A stretch of 64,000 nt of DNA from Streptococcus oralis (GTDB lineage Bacteria; Bacillota; Bacilli; Lactobacillales; Streptococcaceae). Every line of letters begins with the position of its first letter. Position 1 is the stretch's first letter. The stretch spans positions 212,001 to 276,000 of the forward strand of contig NZ_CP094226.1 of NCBI RefSeq assembly GCF_022749195.1. Reading direction: 5' to 3'. The notes below the pieces were generated by a model. It saw nothing but the letters and a program-made list of their open reading frames with translations, was not told the origin of the DNA and searched no databases. This document shows positions 45,250 through 53,374 of this stretch, in pieces. The position numbers and the translations under genes were made by a program.

Positions 45250-45490
45250 ATAAAAAACCTACTTTTTCATGATGTAACTATCATACCCTTTTTTAGCAAA
45301 AAATGCACTTGCTAAGGCGATTTTTAAGGGAAGAAAGGCCTTTTTCAAGTTTTGAAGCTACATTTGCTTAATTTCTATAACGATGTCTCCGATTTGGAGT
45401 GATATTACTCTCTTACTATCCCTTTTCAGAAAGGAAATGACCAAACATGAAAATATCATTAAAAAAAGTAAAAAATTCAAGTCGTTTCTA
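45250..45490. other. Intergenic region upstream of trkA
   Basis: 241 nt, AT-rich, no credible gene. On the minus strand GGGTATGAT (around 45284) is a probable -10 for trkA. I see no other structured element until the promoter at 45491. Confidence 0.4.
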
Positions 45491-45518
45491 TTGACATTGG
45501 TTCTGAAAGTGTTATACT
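45491..45518 (+). promoter_or_regulatory. Strong promoter of a short RNA upstream of trmL
   Basis: TTGACA (45491-45496), 16-nt spacer, TATACT (45513-45518). Predicted start near 45525. Confidence 0.8.
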
Positions 45519-45524
45519 AAGAAA

Positions 45525-45627
45525 GTAGTTTCGCTGATTTACTTCAAACCTGTTGTGAGGTAAGTTAACGACGCCTTAACCACGCTGTTTGCTGAGCTTG
45601 ACTCCGGGCAGTGTGGCTATTTTTTTG
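45525..45627 (+). ncRNA. Candidate small RNA or attenuated trmL leader
   Basis: About 100 nt between a strong promoter and a strong intrinsic terminator. The terminator stem is CCACGCTG (45580-45587) / CAGTGTGG (45609-45616) with seven T at 45620-45626. A second small stem (TTAAC type) lies at about 45562-45580. There is no start codon with a useful ORF inside, so it is not an obvious leader-peptide attenuator. It could be a free small RNA, or a leader whose read-through feeds trmL 23 nt later. I do not recognise a named family. Confidence 0.6.
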
Positions 45628-45649
45628 CAATGATAAAAGGAAGCCAATT

Positions 45650-46153
45650 ATGACAAATCACATTGTTTTATTTGAACCTCAGATTCCACAAAATACTGGC
45701 AACATCGCGCGTACTTGCGCTGCGACCAATTCTCCCCTCCACATCATTAAACCAATGGGCTTTCCCATTGATGATCGCAAGATGAAGCGAGCAGGTTTGG
45801 ATTATTGGGATAAGTTAGAGATTCATTTTTATGATAACTTGGCAGACTTTATGTCTCAGATGAAAGGACAAGTCTATCTGATTTCTAAATTTGCAGAAAA
45901 GGTCTATTCTGAGGCGAATTTGGCAAGTGGTGAAGATCAGTATTTTCTCTTCGGACGTGAAGACAAGGGTTTACCAGAGGATTTTATGCGTGAACATCCT
46001 GAGAAAGCTCTCCGTATTCCTATGAACGATGAACATGTCCGCAGTCTCAATGTTTCGAATACCGTATGTATGATTGTTTATGAAGCCCTCCGTCAGCAAC
46101 ATTTTGCTGGTTTAGAGCTCGTTCACACCTATGAAGCGGATAAATTGAAATAA
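45650..46153 (+). CDS. trmL: tRNA (cytidine/uridine-34 2'-O) methyltransferase
   Basis: 167-aa SPOUT protein from ATG 45650 (AAAGGAAGCC ribosome site). The GTG at 45611 lies in the terminator hairpin and is rejected. Motifs: [50 protein letters not shown] and [18 protein letters not shown]. Methylates the wobble ribose of tRNA-Leu isoacceptors in E. coli. Transcription must pass the hairpin at 45580-45627 or start from an unseen promoter. Confidence 0.93.
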   Translation: MTNHIVLFEPQIPQNTGNIARTCAATNSPLHIIKPMGFPIDDRKMKRAGLDYWDKLEIHFYDNLADFMSQMKGQVYLISKFAEKVYSEANLASGEDQYFLFGREDKGLPEDFMREHPEKALRIPMNDEHVRSLNVSNTVCMIVYEALRQQHFAGLELVHTYEADKLK

Positions 46154-46186
46154 ACAAAATGCTTGCAAGTGCAAGCGTTTTTTGTT
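46153..46186 (+). terminator. trmL terminator
   Basis: GCTTGC AAGT GCAAGC stem extended by AACAAAA / TTTTTTGTT pairing. Confidence 0.85.
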
Positions 46187-46194
46187 ATGATTAA

Positions 46195-46530
46195 AGGGTC
46201 TTCAGGGCAGGGTGTAATTCCCGACCGGCGGTGACTTTAATACTCTTCGAAAATCCAATTCAAACCACGTCAGCTTCGCCTTGCCGTACTCAAGTACAGC
46301 CAGCGGCTAGCTTCCTAGTTTGTTCTTTGATTTTCATTGAGTATCATTAGGAAAAAATTTTCCCTTAAAACTTTGTTGACAAGTTTTGCCTAACTGGAAG
46401 TTATGCCTACAGCTTGTCGCCTAGTCTAAAAGAAAAACCTCTATTTCCTTCCCTTAAAGAAGTCCGCGAGCGCAAGCTGATGTGGTGCGATTCCACAACC
46501 GACAGTATAGTCTGGATGGGAGAAGACGAA
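46195..46530 (+). ncRNA. FMN riboswitch (RFN element) with a BOX repeat in its variable stem
   Basis: Upstream of ribU. The P1 closing pair is GTCTTC (46198-46203) / GAAGAC (46522-46527). The 5' core is AGGGCAGGGTG, ATTCCCGACCGGCGGTGA. The 3' core is AGTCCGCGAGCG, GATTCCACAACCGACAG, TCTGGATGGGAGAAG. All conserved core parts are present. The variable helix begins with GACTTTAA (46233-46240) pairing to TTAAAGAAGTC (46454-46464). Between these arms lie about 213 nt, including a BOX element at 46240-46344. Usual RFN elements are about 130-150 nt in total. Confidence 0.92.
46240..46344. repeat. BOX repeat (boxA-boxC, no boxB) inside the FMN riboswitch
   Basis: About 105 nt. The left end is ATACTCTTCGAAAATC, then CAAACCACGTCAGCTTCGCC and TTGCCG (boxA). 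The right end is AGCGGCTAGCTTCCTAGTTTG with TTTGATTTTCATTGAGTAT (boxC). The central boxB is absent; a GTACTCAAGTAC palindrome stands in its place. Confidence 0.9.
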
Positions 46531-46684
46531 AGAATGGCTTTGTCTGTTCTGATGAGTTTATAGATGAATTGTAACCGCTTGCTCAAAAGAGTGAGAGGGA
46601 ACTTTTGGGATATAAAAAGTGAGAATAGATAGAGGGATCCTTTCCAACTTCTTCTGATTTTATAGAAAATTGGAGGAACCTGTT
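46531..46684 (+). promoter_or_regulatory. Expression platform and leader of ribU
   Basis: 154 nt between the FMN aptamer and the ATG. No classic terminator is obvious. AACCGCTTGCTC / GAGTGAGAGGG short stems and the final TTGGAGGAACC ribosome site suggest that control may be translational; this is inference. Confidence 0.4.
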
Positions 46685-47248
46685 ATGACAAACACACGTC
46701 GAATTTCGACCATTGCGATTTTATCAGCCATTTCATTTGTGCTGATGTACTTTGACTTTCCGCTCTTGCCAGCGGCAACCTTCCTCAAGATCGAGTTTAG
46801 TATCTTGCCAGTCCTTGTGGGCTTGGTGGTGATGGATTTGCCAGCTGCTCTAGGAATTCTCTTGATGCGATCACTCTTGAAGTTGCTTCTCAATAGCCAG
46901 GGAGTGAATACTTACATTGGCTTGCCAATGAATATTGTAGCCTTGGGAGTTTTTGTTATCGCTTTTGGTTTGATTTGGAAAAAGGAACGCAGCACCCTTC
47001 GTTTCCTACTAGCATCTCTAGCGGGAACTGTCGGCTTGACTGCGGCTATGTTGGTTCTCAACTATGTCTATGCTGTTCCTTTGTACGCGCAGTTTGCCAA
47101 CTTTGATATTGGAAAAATTTTGGGACTTTCCAACTACCTAATGACTATGGTATTACCTTTTAACCTGATTGAGGGTATCATCTTTGCCGTTTCATTCTGG
47201 TTGTTATATGTCCTCTTGAAACCAACCTTAAAACATTATGAGAGATAA
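46685..47248 (+). CDS. ribU: Riboflavin ECF transporter substrate-binding protein
   Basis: S-component of an energy-coupling-factor vitamin transporter, 187 aa from ATG 46685 (GGAGG, 8 nt upstream). About six membrane helices. ISFVLMYFDFPLLP and the FLKIEFSILPVLVG segment match RibU. The FMN riboswitch upstream confirms riboflavin as substrate. The EcfA/A'/T energising module is encoded elsewhere. It overlaps the PAP2 gene by 11 nt. Confidence 0.95.
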   Translation: MTNTRRISTIAILSAISFVLMYFDFPLLPAATFLKIEFSILPVLVGLVVMDLPAALGILLMRSLLKLLLNSQGVNTYIGLPMNIVALGVFVIAFGLIWKKERSTLRFLLASLAGTVGLTAAMLVLNYVYAVPLYAQFANFDIGKILGLSNYLMTMVLPFNLIEGIIFAVSFWLLYVLLKPTLKHYER

Positions 47249-47888
47249 ACAAACATTTTTAATGAAGGGCAGTTTTGCCCTTTTACTTTTCGTCCTTCTT
47301 GGCTACATGGTTAAGTTTTACCCCGAAATGCTGGTCGGTTTTGACCAACCGCTTCAGACAGCTATTCGTGGGAACTTGCCAGATTATTTGACAGTTCTGT
47401 TCCGTGCTCTTACGCATTTGATTGATATCCCAGTGATTATCACCTGGGTTGTCATCGCGGCCTTTGTCTTTTATCGTAGGCAGTGGAAGATAGAAAGCTA
47501 CTTCATGGCGGGCAATCTAGCCTTAGCTGGTCTTTTAATCGTGACCTTTAAAAATATTTACCAGCGCCCACGACCAGCTATCTTACATTTAGTCGAGGAG
47601 AAGGGGTTTTCCTTCCCAAGCGGGCATTCTCTGGCTGTAACGCTGATGGTAGGGACTTTGATTGTTATTCTCAGTCAACGGATTAAAGATCCGGTTTGGA
47701 GAAAAATCGTGCAAATCGTCCTTGGCTTCTACCTAGTCAGTGTGCTGCTATCTCGGGTCTATCTGGGAGTTCACTACCCATCAGATGTTCTTGCCAGTTT
47801 CTGTGTGGGTTTGGGAGTCTTGTTTATCGAATTTCCTTTCTATGACAAGCTCCGCTTCCAATGGCGATTTAAAGGCAAGCAGAAGTGA
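47238..47888 (+). CDS. PAP2 family phosphatase
   Basis: 216-aa membrane phosphatase with all three PAP2 motifs: KNIYQRPRPA, SFPSGHS and SRVYLGVHYPSDV (catalytic His). About six helices. It could dephosphorylate undecaprenyl pyrophosphate or phosphatidylglycerol-phosphate. Coupled to ribU, so it is presumably under the FMN riboswitch too, which is a curious pairing. Confidence 0.9.
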   Translation: MRDKQTFLMKGSFALLLFVLLGYMVKFYPEMLVGFDQPLQTAIRGNLPDYLTVLFRALTHLIDIPVIITWVVIAAFVFYRRQWKIESYFMAGNLALAGLLIVTFKNIYQRPRPAILHLVEEKGFSFPSGHSLAVTLMVGTLIVILSQRIKDPVWRKIVQIVLGFYLVSVLLSRVYLGVHYPSDVLASFCVGLGVLFIEFPFYDKLRFQWRFKGKQK

Positions 47889-47915
47889 GTATCAAATTCC
47901 TTTGAGGAGAAAGAA

Positions 47916-48335
47916 ATGAGAGTCAATATAACAGATCTCCATCCGACTCAACTATACTTATCAGAAAAGAAGTTACAAGATATCCAGACGCTTTATCAGT
48001 CGGCAGAAATAATCAATATTGCTCCAATCAGTGTTCTTGCATTCGGAGACTGCTTGCTGATTACAGACGGGCATCACAGGGCTTATCAGGCTTTATTGGC
48101 AGGTAGGGATACAATTTCTGCTGAGTGGGATAGAGATGGTGGCGATGAACTATATCATCTCTATGCGCAAGCTTGCGAGGAAAGAAAGATTTACTCTGTT
48201 CTGGATTTAAAAAAACATATCGTATCTCAAGATGAGTATGAAGCAAAATGGTATAACTGGTGTGATGGTTTTAATCAAGCAGCAACTCTTTTATTGAAAA
48301 GGAAAGCAGATGGAACAAATCCTATAAATAGGTAA
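47916..48335 (+). CDS. ParB/sulfiredoxin-fold small protein
   Basis: 139 aa. VNITDLHPTQLYLSEKKL followed by ISVLAFGDCLLITDGHHRAYQALLAG is the ParB/Srx-type nucleotide-binding box (DGHHRA). It lacks the HTH and dimerisation domains of chromosomal ParB, so it is not a segregation protein. Function unknown; a free-standing ParB/Srx fold may be a kinase, nuclease or CTPase. GAGGAG ribosome site 27 nt after the PAP2 gene, so probably the third gene of the ribU transcript. Confidence 0.65.
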   Translation: MRVNITDLHPTQLYLSEKKLQDIQTLYQSAEIINIAPISVLAFGDCLLITDGHHRAYQALLAGRDTISAEWDRDGGDELYHLYAQACEERKIYSVLDLKKHIVSQDEYEAKWYNWCDGFNQAATLLLKRKADGTNPINR

Positions 48336-48424
48336 TGCATTATGTCTTGTTCCTTTTTATATTGAAATTAGTCTAATCTAACTTGTTTTTTAACTAAAAA
48401 TCTGATAAACTAAGTAGTAATTGA

Positions 48425-48625
48425 ATAGGAATCTGCAAGACTAGTATCTCAGGGGAAGTATATCAGGGAGGAGAGCCGTGACTGAAAGCTCTCTATATGA
48501 AAGCTGGGTGAATTCACTTGCCTATGGATTCAGAAATAAAGGTCTGACTTGTCAGATAAAAACGGATGGTACCGCGTGTCAACGCTCCGAGTATGGAGTT
48601 TTTGGCATGTGGTTTTCTTTTTATC
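48425..48625 (+). ncRNA. T-box leader of pheS
   Basis: tRNA-sensing leader. The stem I region runs from about 48430, with GAGAGCC / GCTCTC pairing. The probable specifier codon is UUC (Phe) at 48513-48515 in GAATTCAC. The T-box GGATGGTACCGCG is at 48564-48576. The competing terminator pairs ACCGCGTGTCAACGCTCC (48571-48588) with GGAGTTTTTGGCATGTGGT (48595-48613) and ends in a T-run. Uncharged tRNA-Phe should favour read-through into pheS. Confidence 0.9.
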
Positions 48626-48648
48626 TACGAGAGACTGATGGAGGAATT

Positions 48649-49695
48649 ATGTTAACTATTGAAGAACAATTAAAAGCGCTTCGTGAAGAAACGCTAGCTA
48701 GCTTGAAGCAGATTTCTGCTGAAAATGAAAAAGAGCTGCAAGAATTGCGCGTCTCTGTCCTTGGTAAAAAAGGTTCGCTTACTGAAATACTTAAAGGGAT
48801 GAAGGATGTTTCTGCTGAGATGCGCCCAATCATCGGGAAACACGTCAACGAGGCTCGTGATGTCTTGACGGCCGCTTTTGAAGAAACAGCAAAGCTCTTG
48901 GAAGAAAAGAAAGTTGAAGCACAACTTGCCAGCGAGAGCATCGATGTAACCCTTCCAGGTCGTCCAGTTGCAACTGGTCACCGTCACGTTCTCACACAAA
49001 CTAGTGAAGAAATCGAAGATATTTTCATCGGGATGGGTTACCAAGTCGTGGATGGTTTTGAAGTTGAAAAAGACTACTACAACTTTGAGCGTATGAACCT
49101 TCCGAAAGACCACCCAGCCCGCGATATGCAGGATACTTTCTACATTACAGAAGAAATCTTGCTTCGTACTCACACGTCTCCGGTTCAGGCGCGTGCCATG
49201 GATGCCCATGATTTTTCAAAAGGTCCTTTGAAGATGATCTCACCAGGGCGTGTATTCCGTCGTGATACGGACGATGCGACCCACAGTCACCAGTTCCACC
49301 AAATCGAAGGCTTGGTTGTTGGAAAAAACATCTCTATGGCAGACCTTCAAGGAACACTTCAGTTGATTGTGCAAAAAATGTTTGGTGAAGAGCGTCAGAT
49401 TCGTCTGCGTCCATCTTATTTCCCATTCACAGAGCCATCTGTTGAGGTGGATGTTTCCTGCTTCAAGTGTGGTGGAGAAGGCTGTAACGTATGTAAGAAA
49501 ACGGGTTGGATTGAGATTATGGGGGCCGGTATGGTTCACCCACGTGTCCTTGAGATGAGTGGTATTGATGCAACGGTTTACTCTGGTTTTGCCTTTGGTC
49601 TTGGTCAAGAACGTGTAGCTATGCTCCGTTACGGAATCAACGATATCCGTGGATTCTACCAAGGAGATGTCCGCTTCTCAGAACAGTTTAAATAA
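48649..49695 (+). CDS. pheS: Phenylalanyl-tRNA synthetase alpha subunit
   Basis: 348 aa from ATG 48649 (GAGGAATT); an upstream in-frame start at 48478 is rejected because it reads through the T-box. The N-terminal coiled coil (about 1-85) is followed by the catalytic core: [13 protein letters not shown] (motif 1/2 region), [21 protein letters not shown] and [14 protein letters not shown] (motif 3). [13 protein letters not shown] cluster, seen in many Firmicute PheS, is present. Confidence 0.97.
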   Translation: MLTIEEQLKALREETLASLKQISAENEKELQELRVSVLGKKGSLTEILKGMKDVSAEMRPIIGKHVNEARDVLTAAFEETAKLLEEKKVEAQLASESIDVTLPGRPVATGHRHVLTQTSEEIEDIFIGMGYQVVDGFEVEKDYYNFERMNLPKDHPARDMQDTFYITEEILLRTHTSPVQARAMDAHDFSKGPLKMISPGRVFRRDTDDATHSHQFHQIEGLVVGKNISMADLQGTLQLIVQKMFGEERQIRLRPSYFPFTEPSVEVDVSCFKCGGEGCNVCKKTGWIEIMGAGMVHPRVLEMSGIDATVYSGFAFGLGQERVAMLRYGINDIRGFYQGDVRFSEQFK

Positions 49696-49787
49696 GATTG
49701 AAACCTGAAACACAGTCCTAAACAGTCGCTCACATGTCATATAGTTAAAAAAGAAACGACTGACTCGAAGAAAAAGAAAGGAATTGA

Positions 49788-49812
49788 AAAGGTCTCACTT
49801 GGTGAGATCTTA
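49788..49812 (+). promoter_or_regulatory. Hairpin between ribosome site and pheT start
   Basis: AAGGTCTCAC TTG GTGAGATCTT, a 10-bp stem with one G-T pair. The only good ribosome-site sequence (AAAGGA, about 49777) lies before the hairpin, and the ATG is 12 nt after it. Confidence 0.55.
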
Positions 49813-49823
49813 GAATCAGAATT

Positions 49824-52229
49824 ATGTTAGTATCTTATAAATGGTTAAAAGAGTTGGTGGACATTGATGTGCCATCACAAGAGTTGGCTGAAAAAATGTC
49901 AACTACAGGGATTGAGGTCGAAGGTGTCAAATCACCGGCTGCCGGTCTCTCAAAAATTGTCGTCGGCGAGGTCTTGTCTTGCGAAGATGTACCAGAAACT
50001 CACTTGCATGTCTGTCAGGTTAACGTTGGCGAAGAAGAAGCCCGTCAAATCGTTTGTGGTGCCCCCAATGTGCGTGCTGGTATCAAGGTCATGGTGGCTC
50101 TTCCGGGAGCTCGTATTGCTGACAATTACAAGATTAAAAAAGGAAAAATCCGTGGCTTGGAGTCACTTGGAATGATCTGTTCCCTTGGTGAATTGGGAAT
50201 TTCTGACTCAGTTGTGCCAAAGGAATTTGCAGATGGAATCCAAATCTTGCCTCAAGATGCTGTTCCTGGGGATGAAGTCTTTTCTTACTTAGACTTGGAT
50301 GATGAAATCATCGAACTTTCTATCACACCAAACCGTGCAGATGCTCTATCTATGCGTGGAGTAGCTCACGAAGTAGCAGCTATCTATGACAAAGCAGTCA
50401 AATTCAAAGAATTTACCTTAACAGAAACAGACCAAGCTGCAGCAGATGCCCTTTCTGTAGGTATTGAGACAGACAAGGCGCCTTACTATGCAGCCCGTAT
50501 CTTGGACAATGTGACCATCGCACCAAGTCCACAATGGTTACAAAACCTTCTTATGAACGAAGGGATTCGTCCCATCAATAACGTAGTGGACGTGACAAAC
50601 TACATCTTGCTTTACTTTGGTCAACCGATGCATGCCTTTGACTTGGATACCTTTGAAGGGACCGACATCCGTGTGCGTGAAGCGCGTGCTGGTGAAAAAT
50701 TGGTGACCTTGGACGGTGAAGAGCGTGACTTGGAAGCAAATGACTTAGTCATCACTGTCGCAGACAAGCCAGTAGCCCTTGCAGGTGTTATGGGTGGTCA
50801 AGCAACAGAAATCTCTGAAAATTCTAGTCGTGTTGTCCTTGAAGCAGCTGTTTTCAATGGTAAATCCATCCGCAAGACTAGCGGACGCCTCAACCTTCGT
50901 TCTGAGTCGTCTTCTCGCTTTGAAAAAGGCATCAATGTGGCAACTGTTAATGAAGCCCTTGATGCGGCGGCTAGCATGATTGCTGATCTTGCAGGTGCGA
51001 CGGTGCGTAAGGGCATCGTTTCAGCGGGGGAGCTTGACACTTCAGATGTGGAAGTTTCTTCAACCCTTGCAGACGTTAACCGCGTCCTTGGTACGGAGCT
51101 TTCCTATGCTGATGTGGAAGATGTCTTCCGTCGTCTTGGCTTTGGCCTTTCTGGCAATGCAGAAAGCTTTACAGTCAGCGTACCCCGTCGTCGTTGGGAT
51201 ATCACTATCGAAGCTGACCTCTTTGAAGAAATCGCCCGTATCTATGGTTATGATCGCTTGCCAACTAGTCTTCCAAAAGATGACGGTACAGCTGGTGAAT
51301 TGACTGCGACACAAAAATTGCGTCGCCAAGTTCGTACCATCGCTGAAGGAGCAGGTTTGACAGAAATCATTACCTACGCTCTGACAACGCCTGAAAAAGC
51401 AGTTGAGTTCACAGCTCAACCAAGTAACCTTACAGAACTCATGTGGCCAATGACAGTGGACCGTTCTGTCCTCCGTCAAAATATGGTCTCAGGTATCCTT
51501 GATACCGTTGCCTACAACGTGGCTCGTAAGAACAAAAACTTGGCTCTTTACGAGATTGGAAAAGTCTTTGAACAAACAGGCAATCCAAAAGAAGATCTAC
51601 CAAATGAGATTAATAGCTTTGCCTTTGCCTTAACCGGCTTGGTTGCTGAAAAAGATTTCCAAACGGCAGCAGTTCCAGTTGATTTCTTCTATGCTAAGGG
51701 AATCCTTGAAGCCCTCTTTACTCGCTTGGGACTAGAAGTGACCTATGCAGCAACAGCTGAGATTGCAAGTCTACATCCAGGACGTACGGCCGTGATTTCA
51801 CTTGGCGACCAAGTTCTTGGTTTCCTTGGCCAAGTGCATCCAGTTACTGCCAAGGCTTACGATATCCCAGAAACTTATGTAGCGGAGCTCAACCTTTCAG
51901 CCATTGAAGCTGCCCTTCAACCAGCTGCTCCATTTGTGGAAATCACCAAATTCCCAGCAGTCAGCCGTGACGTGGCCCTACTCCTCAAGGCAGAAGTCAC
52001 TCATCAAGAAGTTGTAGATGCTATCCAAGCTGCAGGCGTGAAACGTTTGACTGATATCAAACTCTTTGACGTCTTCTCAGGCGAAAAACTGGGAGTTGGC
52101 ATGAAGTCAATGGCCTATAGCTTGACCTTCCAAAATCCAGAAGATAGCTTGACAGACGAAGAAGTCGCACGCTATATGGAAAAAATCCAAGCATCACTCG
52201 AAGAAAAAGTGAATGCAGAAGTGCGTTAA
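49824..52229 (+). CDS. pheT: Phenylalanyl-tRNA synthetase beta subunit
   Basis: 801 aa. The start [18 protein letters not shown] is canonical. The EMAP/tRNA-binding domain is about 40-150 ([20 protein letters not shown]). The B3/B4 editing domain is about 210-380, the B5 domain about 400-475, the core follows, and the anticodon-binding FDX-ACB domain ends the protein ([20 protein letters not shown]). It forms the alpha2-beta2 enzyme with PheS. The 128-nt gap to pheS contains no gene, though in some relatives an extra gene sits there. Confidence 0.97.
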   Translation: MLVSYKWLKELVDIDVPSQELAEKMSTTGIEVEGVKSPAAGLSKIVVGEVLSCEDVPETHLHVCQVNVGEEEARQIVCGAPNVRAGIKVMVALPGARIADNYKIKKGKIRGLESLGMICSLGELGISDSVVPKEFADGIQILPQDAVPGDEVFSYLDLDDEIIELSITPNRADALSMRGVAHEVAAIYDKAVKFKEFTLTETDQAAADALSVGIETDKAPYYAARILDNVTIAPSPQWLQNLLMNEGIRPINNVVDVTNYILLYFGQPMHAFDLDTFEGTDIRVREARAGEKLVTLDGEERDLEANDLVITVADKPVALAGVMGGQATEISENSSRVVLEAAVFNGKSIRKTSGRLNLRSESSSRFEKGINVATVNEALDAAASMIADLAGATVRKGIVSAGELDTSDVEVSSTLADVNRVLGTELSYADVEDVFRRLGFGLSGNAESFTVSVPRRRWDITIEADLFEEIARIYGYDRLPTSLPKDDGTAGELTATQKLRRQVRTIAEGAGLTEIITYALTTPEKAVEFTAQPSNLTELMWPMTVDRSVLRQNMVSGILDTVAYNVARKNKNLALYEIGKVFEQTGNPKEDLPNEINSFAFALTGLVAEKDFQTAAVPVDFFYAKGILEALFTRLGLEVTYAATAEIASLHPGRTAVISLGDQVLGFLGQVHPVTAKAYDIPETYVAELNLSAIEAALQPAAPFVEITKFPAVSRDVALLLKAEVTHQEVVDAIQAAGVKRLTDIKLFDVFSGEKLGVGMKSMAYSLTFQNPEDSLTDEEVARYMEKIQASLEEKVNAEVR

Positions 52230-52236
52230 TAGTCTA

Positions 52237-52266
52237 AAATCCATCCCTCGGGGTGGATTTTTAGTT
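52237..52266 (+). terminator. pheT terminator
   Basis: AAATCCATCCC / GGGGTGGATTT stem with T-run. Confidence 0.85.
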
Positions 52267-52291
52267 TCAAAAGGACAGTTCAGAAGAGAAA

Positions 52292-52354
52292 AGCGATAGT
52301 TGAGGAGGAAGCCATCTCAGAAAGTCTTTAATGAGTTATACTAAAGCTATCGCT
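52292..52354. repeat. Long-range inverted repeat before the ABC exporter
   Basis: AGCGATAG (52292-52299) and CTATCGCT (52347-52354), extendable by a G-T and an A-T pair, enclosing 47 nt. No T-run follows. Meaning unknown. Confidence 0.45.
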
Positions 52355-52424
52355 GAAGTACTTAAAATTTATTAGAGAAAGGATACTTTTGCTACTTATA
52401 ATCCGATAAAATGGACATAAATCG

Positions 52425-52453
52425 TTGTAAAGGCTATCAAAAAGGAGTATAAT
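52425..52453 (+). promoter_or_regulatory. Promoter of the ABC exporter operon
   Basis: TTGTAA (52425-52430), 17-nt spacer, TATAAT (52448-52453), 27 nt before the ATG; GGAGGTGG ribosome site. Confidence 0.75.
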
Positions 52454-52480
52454 AAGTGCAACATATCTCGGAGGTGGAAA

Positions 52481-53374
52481 ATGTTAGAAGTAAGAAATCT
52501 AGAGAAAAGTTTCGGTCCCAAGCAAGTCTTGTTTGGTGTCGATTTTCAGGCAAGTTCGGGAAGGATTCTGGGCTTGGTCGGGAAGAATGGTGCTGGGAAA
52601 ACAACGATTTTCCACAGTATGTTGAAATTTTTAGAGTATCAAGGAGAGATCAGTCTGGATGGGCAGGAGATTCGTCAGGAAACCTATGCACGGATTGGTT
52701 ATCTGCCTGAGGAACGCAGTCTCATGCCCAAGTTGACAGTCCTTGAGCAAGTTCGTTACTTGGCGACTCTAAAGGGCATGGATGCTAAAGAAGTCAAGGA
52801 AAAACTCCCCCAATGGATGGAAAAATTGGAAGTGAAGGGCAAATTGACCGACAAAATCAAGAGCCTCTCCAAAGGGAATCAGCAAAAAATTCAGCTGATT
52901 ATCACCCTAATCCATGAGCCAGACTTGATTATCTTGGATGAGCCTTTTAGTGGTTTGGATCCAGTCAATACCGAGTTGCTCAAGCAGGTCATCTTGAAAG
53001 AGAAAGAGCGCGGTGCAATCATTATCTTTTCTGACCATGTCATGACCAATGTCGAGGAGCTTTGCGATGATATCCTGATGATTCGTGATGGACGTGTGGT
53101 CTTGCACGGACCTGTTCAGGATGTTCGCAATCAATATGGGAAAACACGTCTCTTTGTTTCAAGTGAACAAAGCAAGGAAGAATTGGAAAAACTTCCTCAT
53201 GTCAAACAGGTGAGCTTGACCAAGCAAGGCAGTTGGAAATTGATCCTCGATGACGAGAGCGCTGGAAGGGAACTCTTCCCAATCCTCACTCAAGGTCAAT
53301 ACATCGCGACCTTTGACCAACAAGCTCCAACAATCGATGAAATCTTTAAACTAGAATCAGGGGTGGAAGTATGA
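52481..53374 (+). CDS. ABC transporter ATP-binding protein (NatA-like)
   Basis: 297 aa: Walker A GLVGKNGAGKTTIFH, signature LSKGNQQKIQLI, Walker B LIILDEPFSGLD and H-loop FSDHVM. The closest family is the NatA/CcmA type that partners ABC-2 permeases in sodium, drug or lipid export. The C-terminal about 75 residues are the usual accessory domain. ATGA overlap with the permease gene. The substrate cannot be read from sequence. Confidence 0.88.
   Translation: MLEVRNLEKSFGPKQVLFGVDFQASSGRILGLVGKNGAGKTTIFHSMLKFLEYQGEISLDGQEIRQETYARIGYLPEERSLMPKLTVLEQVRYLATLKGMDAKEVKEKLPQWMEKLEVKGKLTDKIKSLSKGNQQKIQLIITLIHEPDLIILDEPFSGLDPVNTELLKQVILKEKERGAIIIFSDHVMTNVEELCDDILMIRDGRVVLHGPVQDVRNQYGKTRLFVSSEQSKEELEKLPHVKQVSLTKQGSWKLILDDESAGRELFPILTQGQYIATFDQQAPTIDEIFKLESGVEV

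Noticed and set aside
45611..45649. GTG start giving a longer TrmL
   Set aside because: The GTG is in the 3' arm of a strong terminator; the ATG at 45650 has the ribosome site and fits the family N-terminus.
48478..48648. N-terminal extension of pheS
   Set aside because: The frame reads through the T-box and its terminator; the family start and ribosome site are at 48649.
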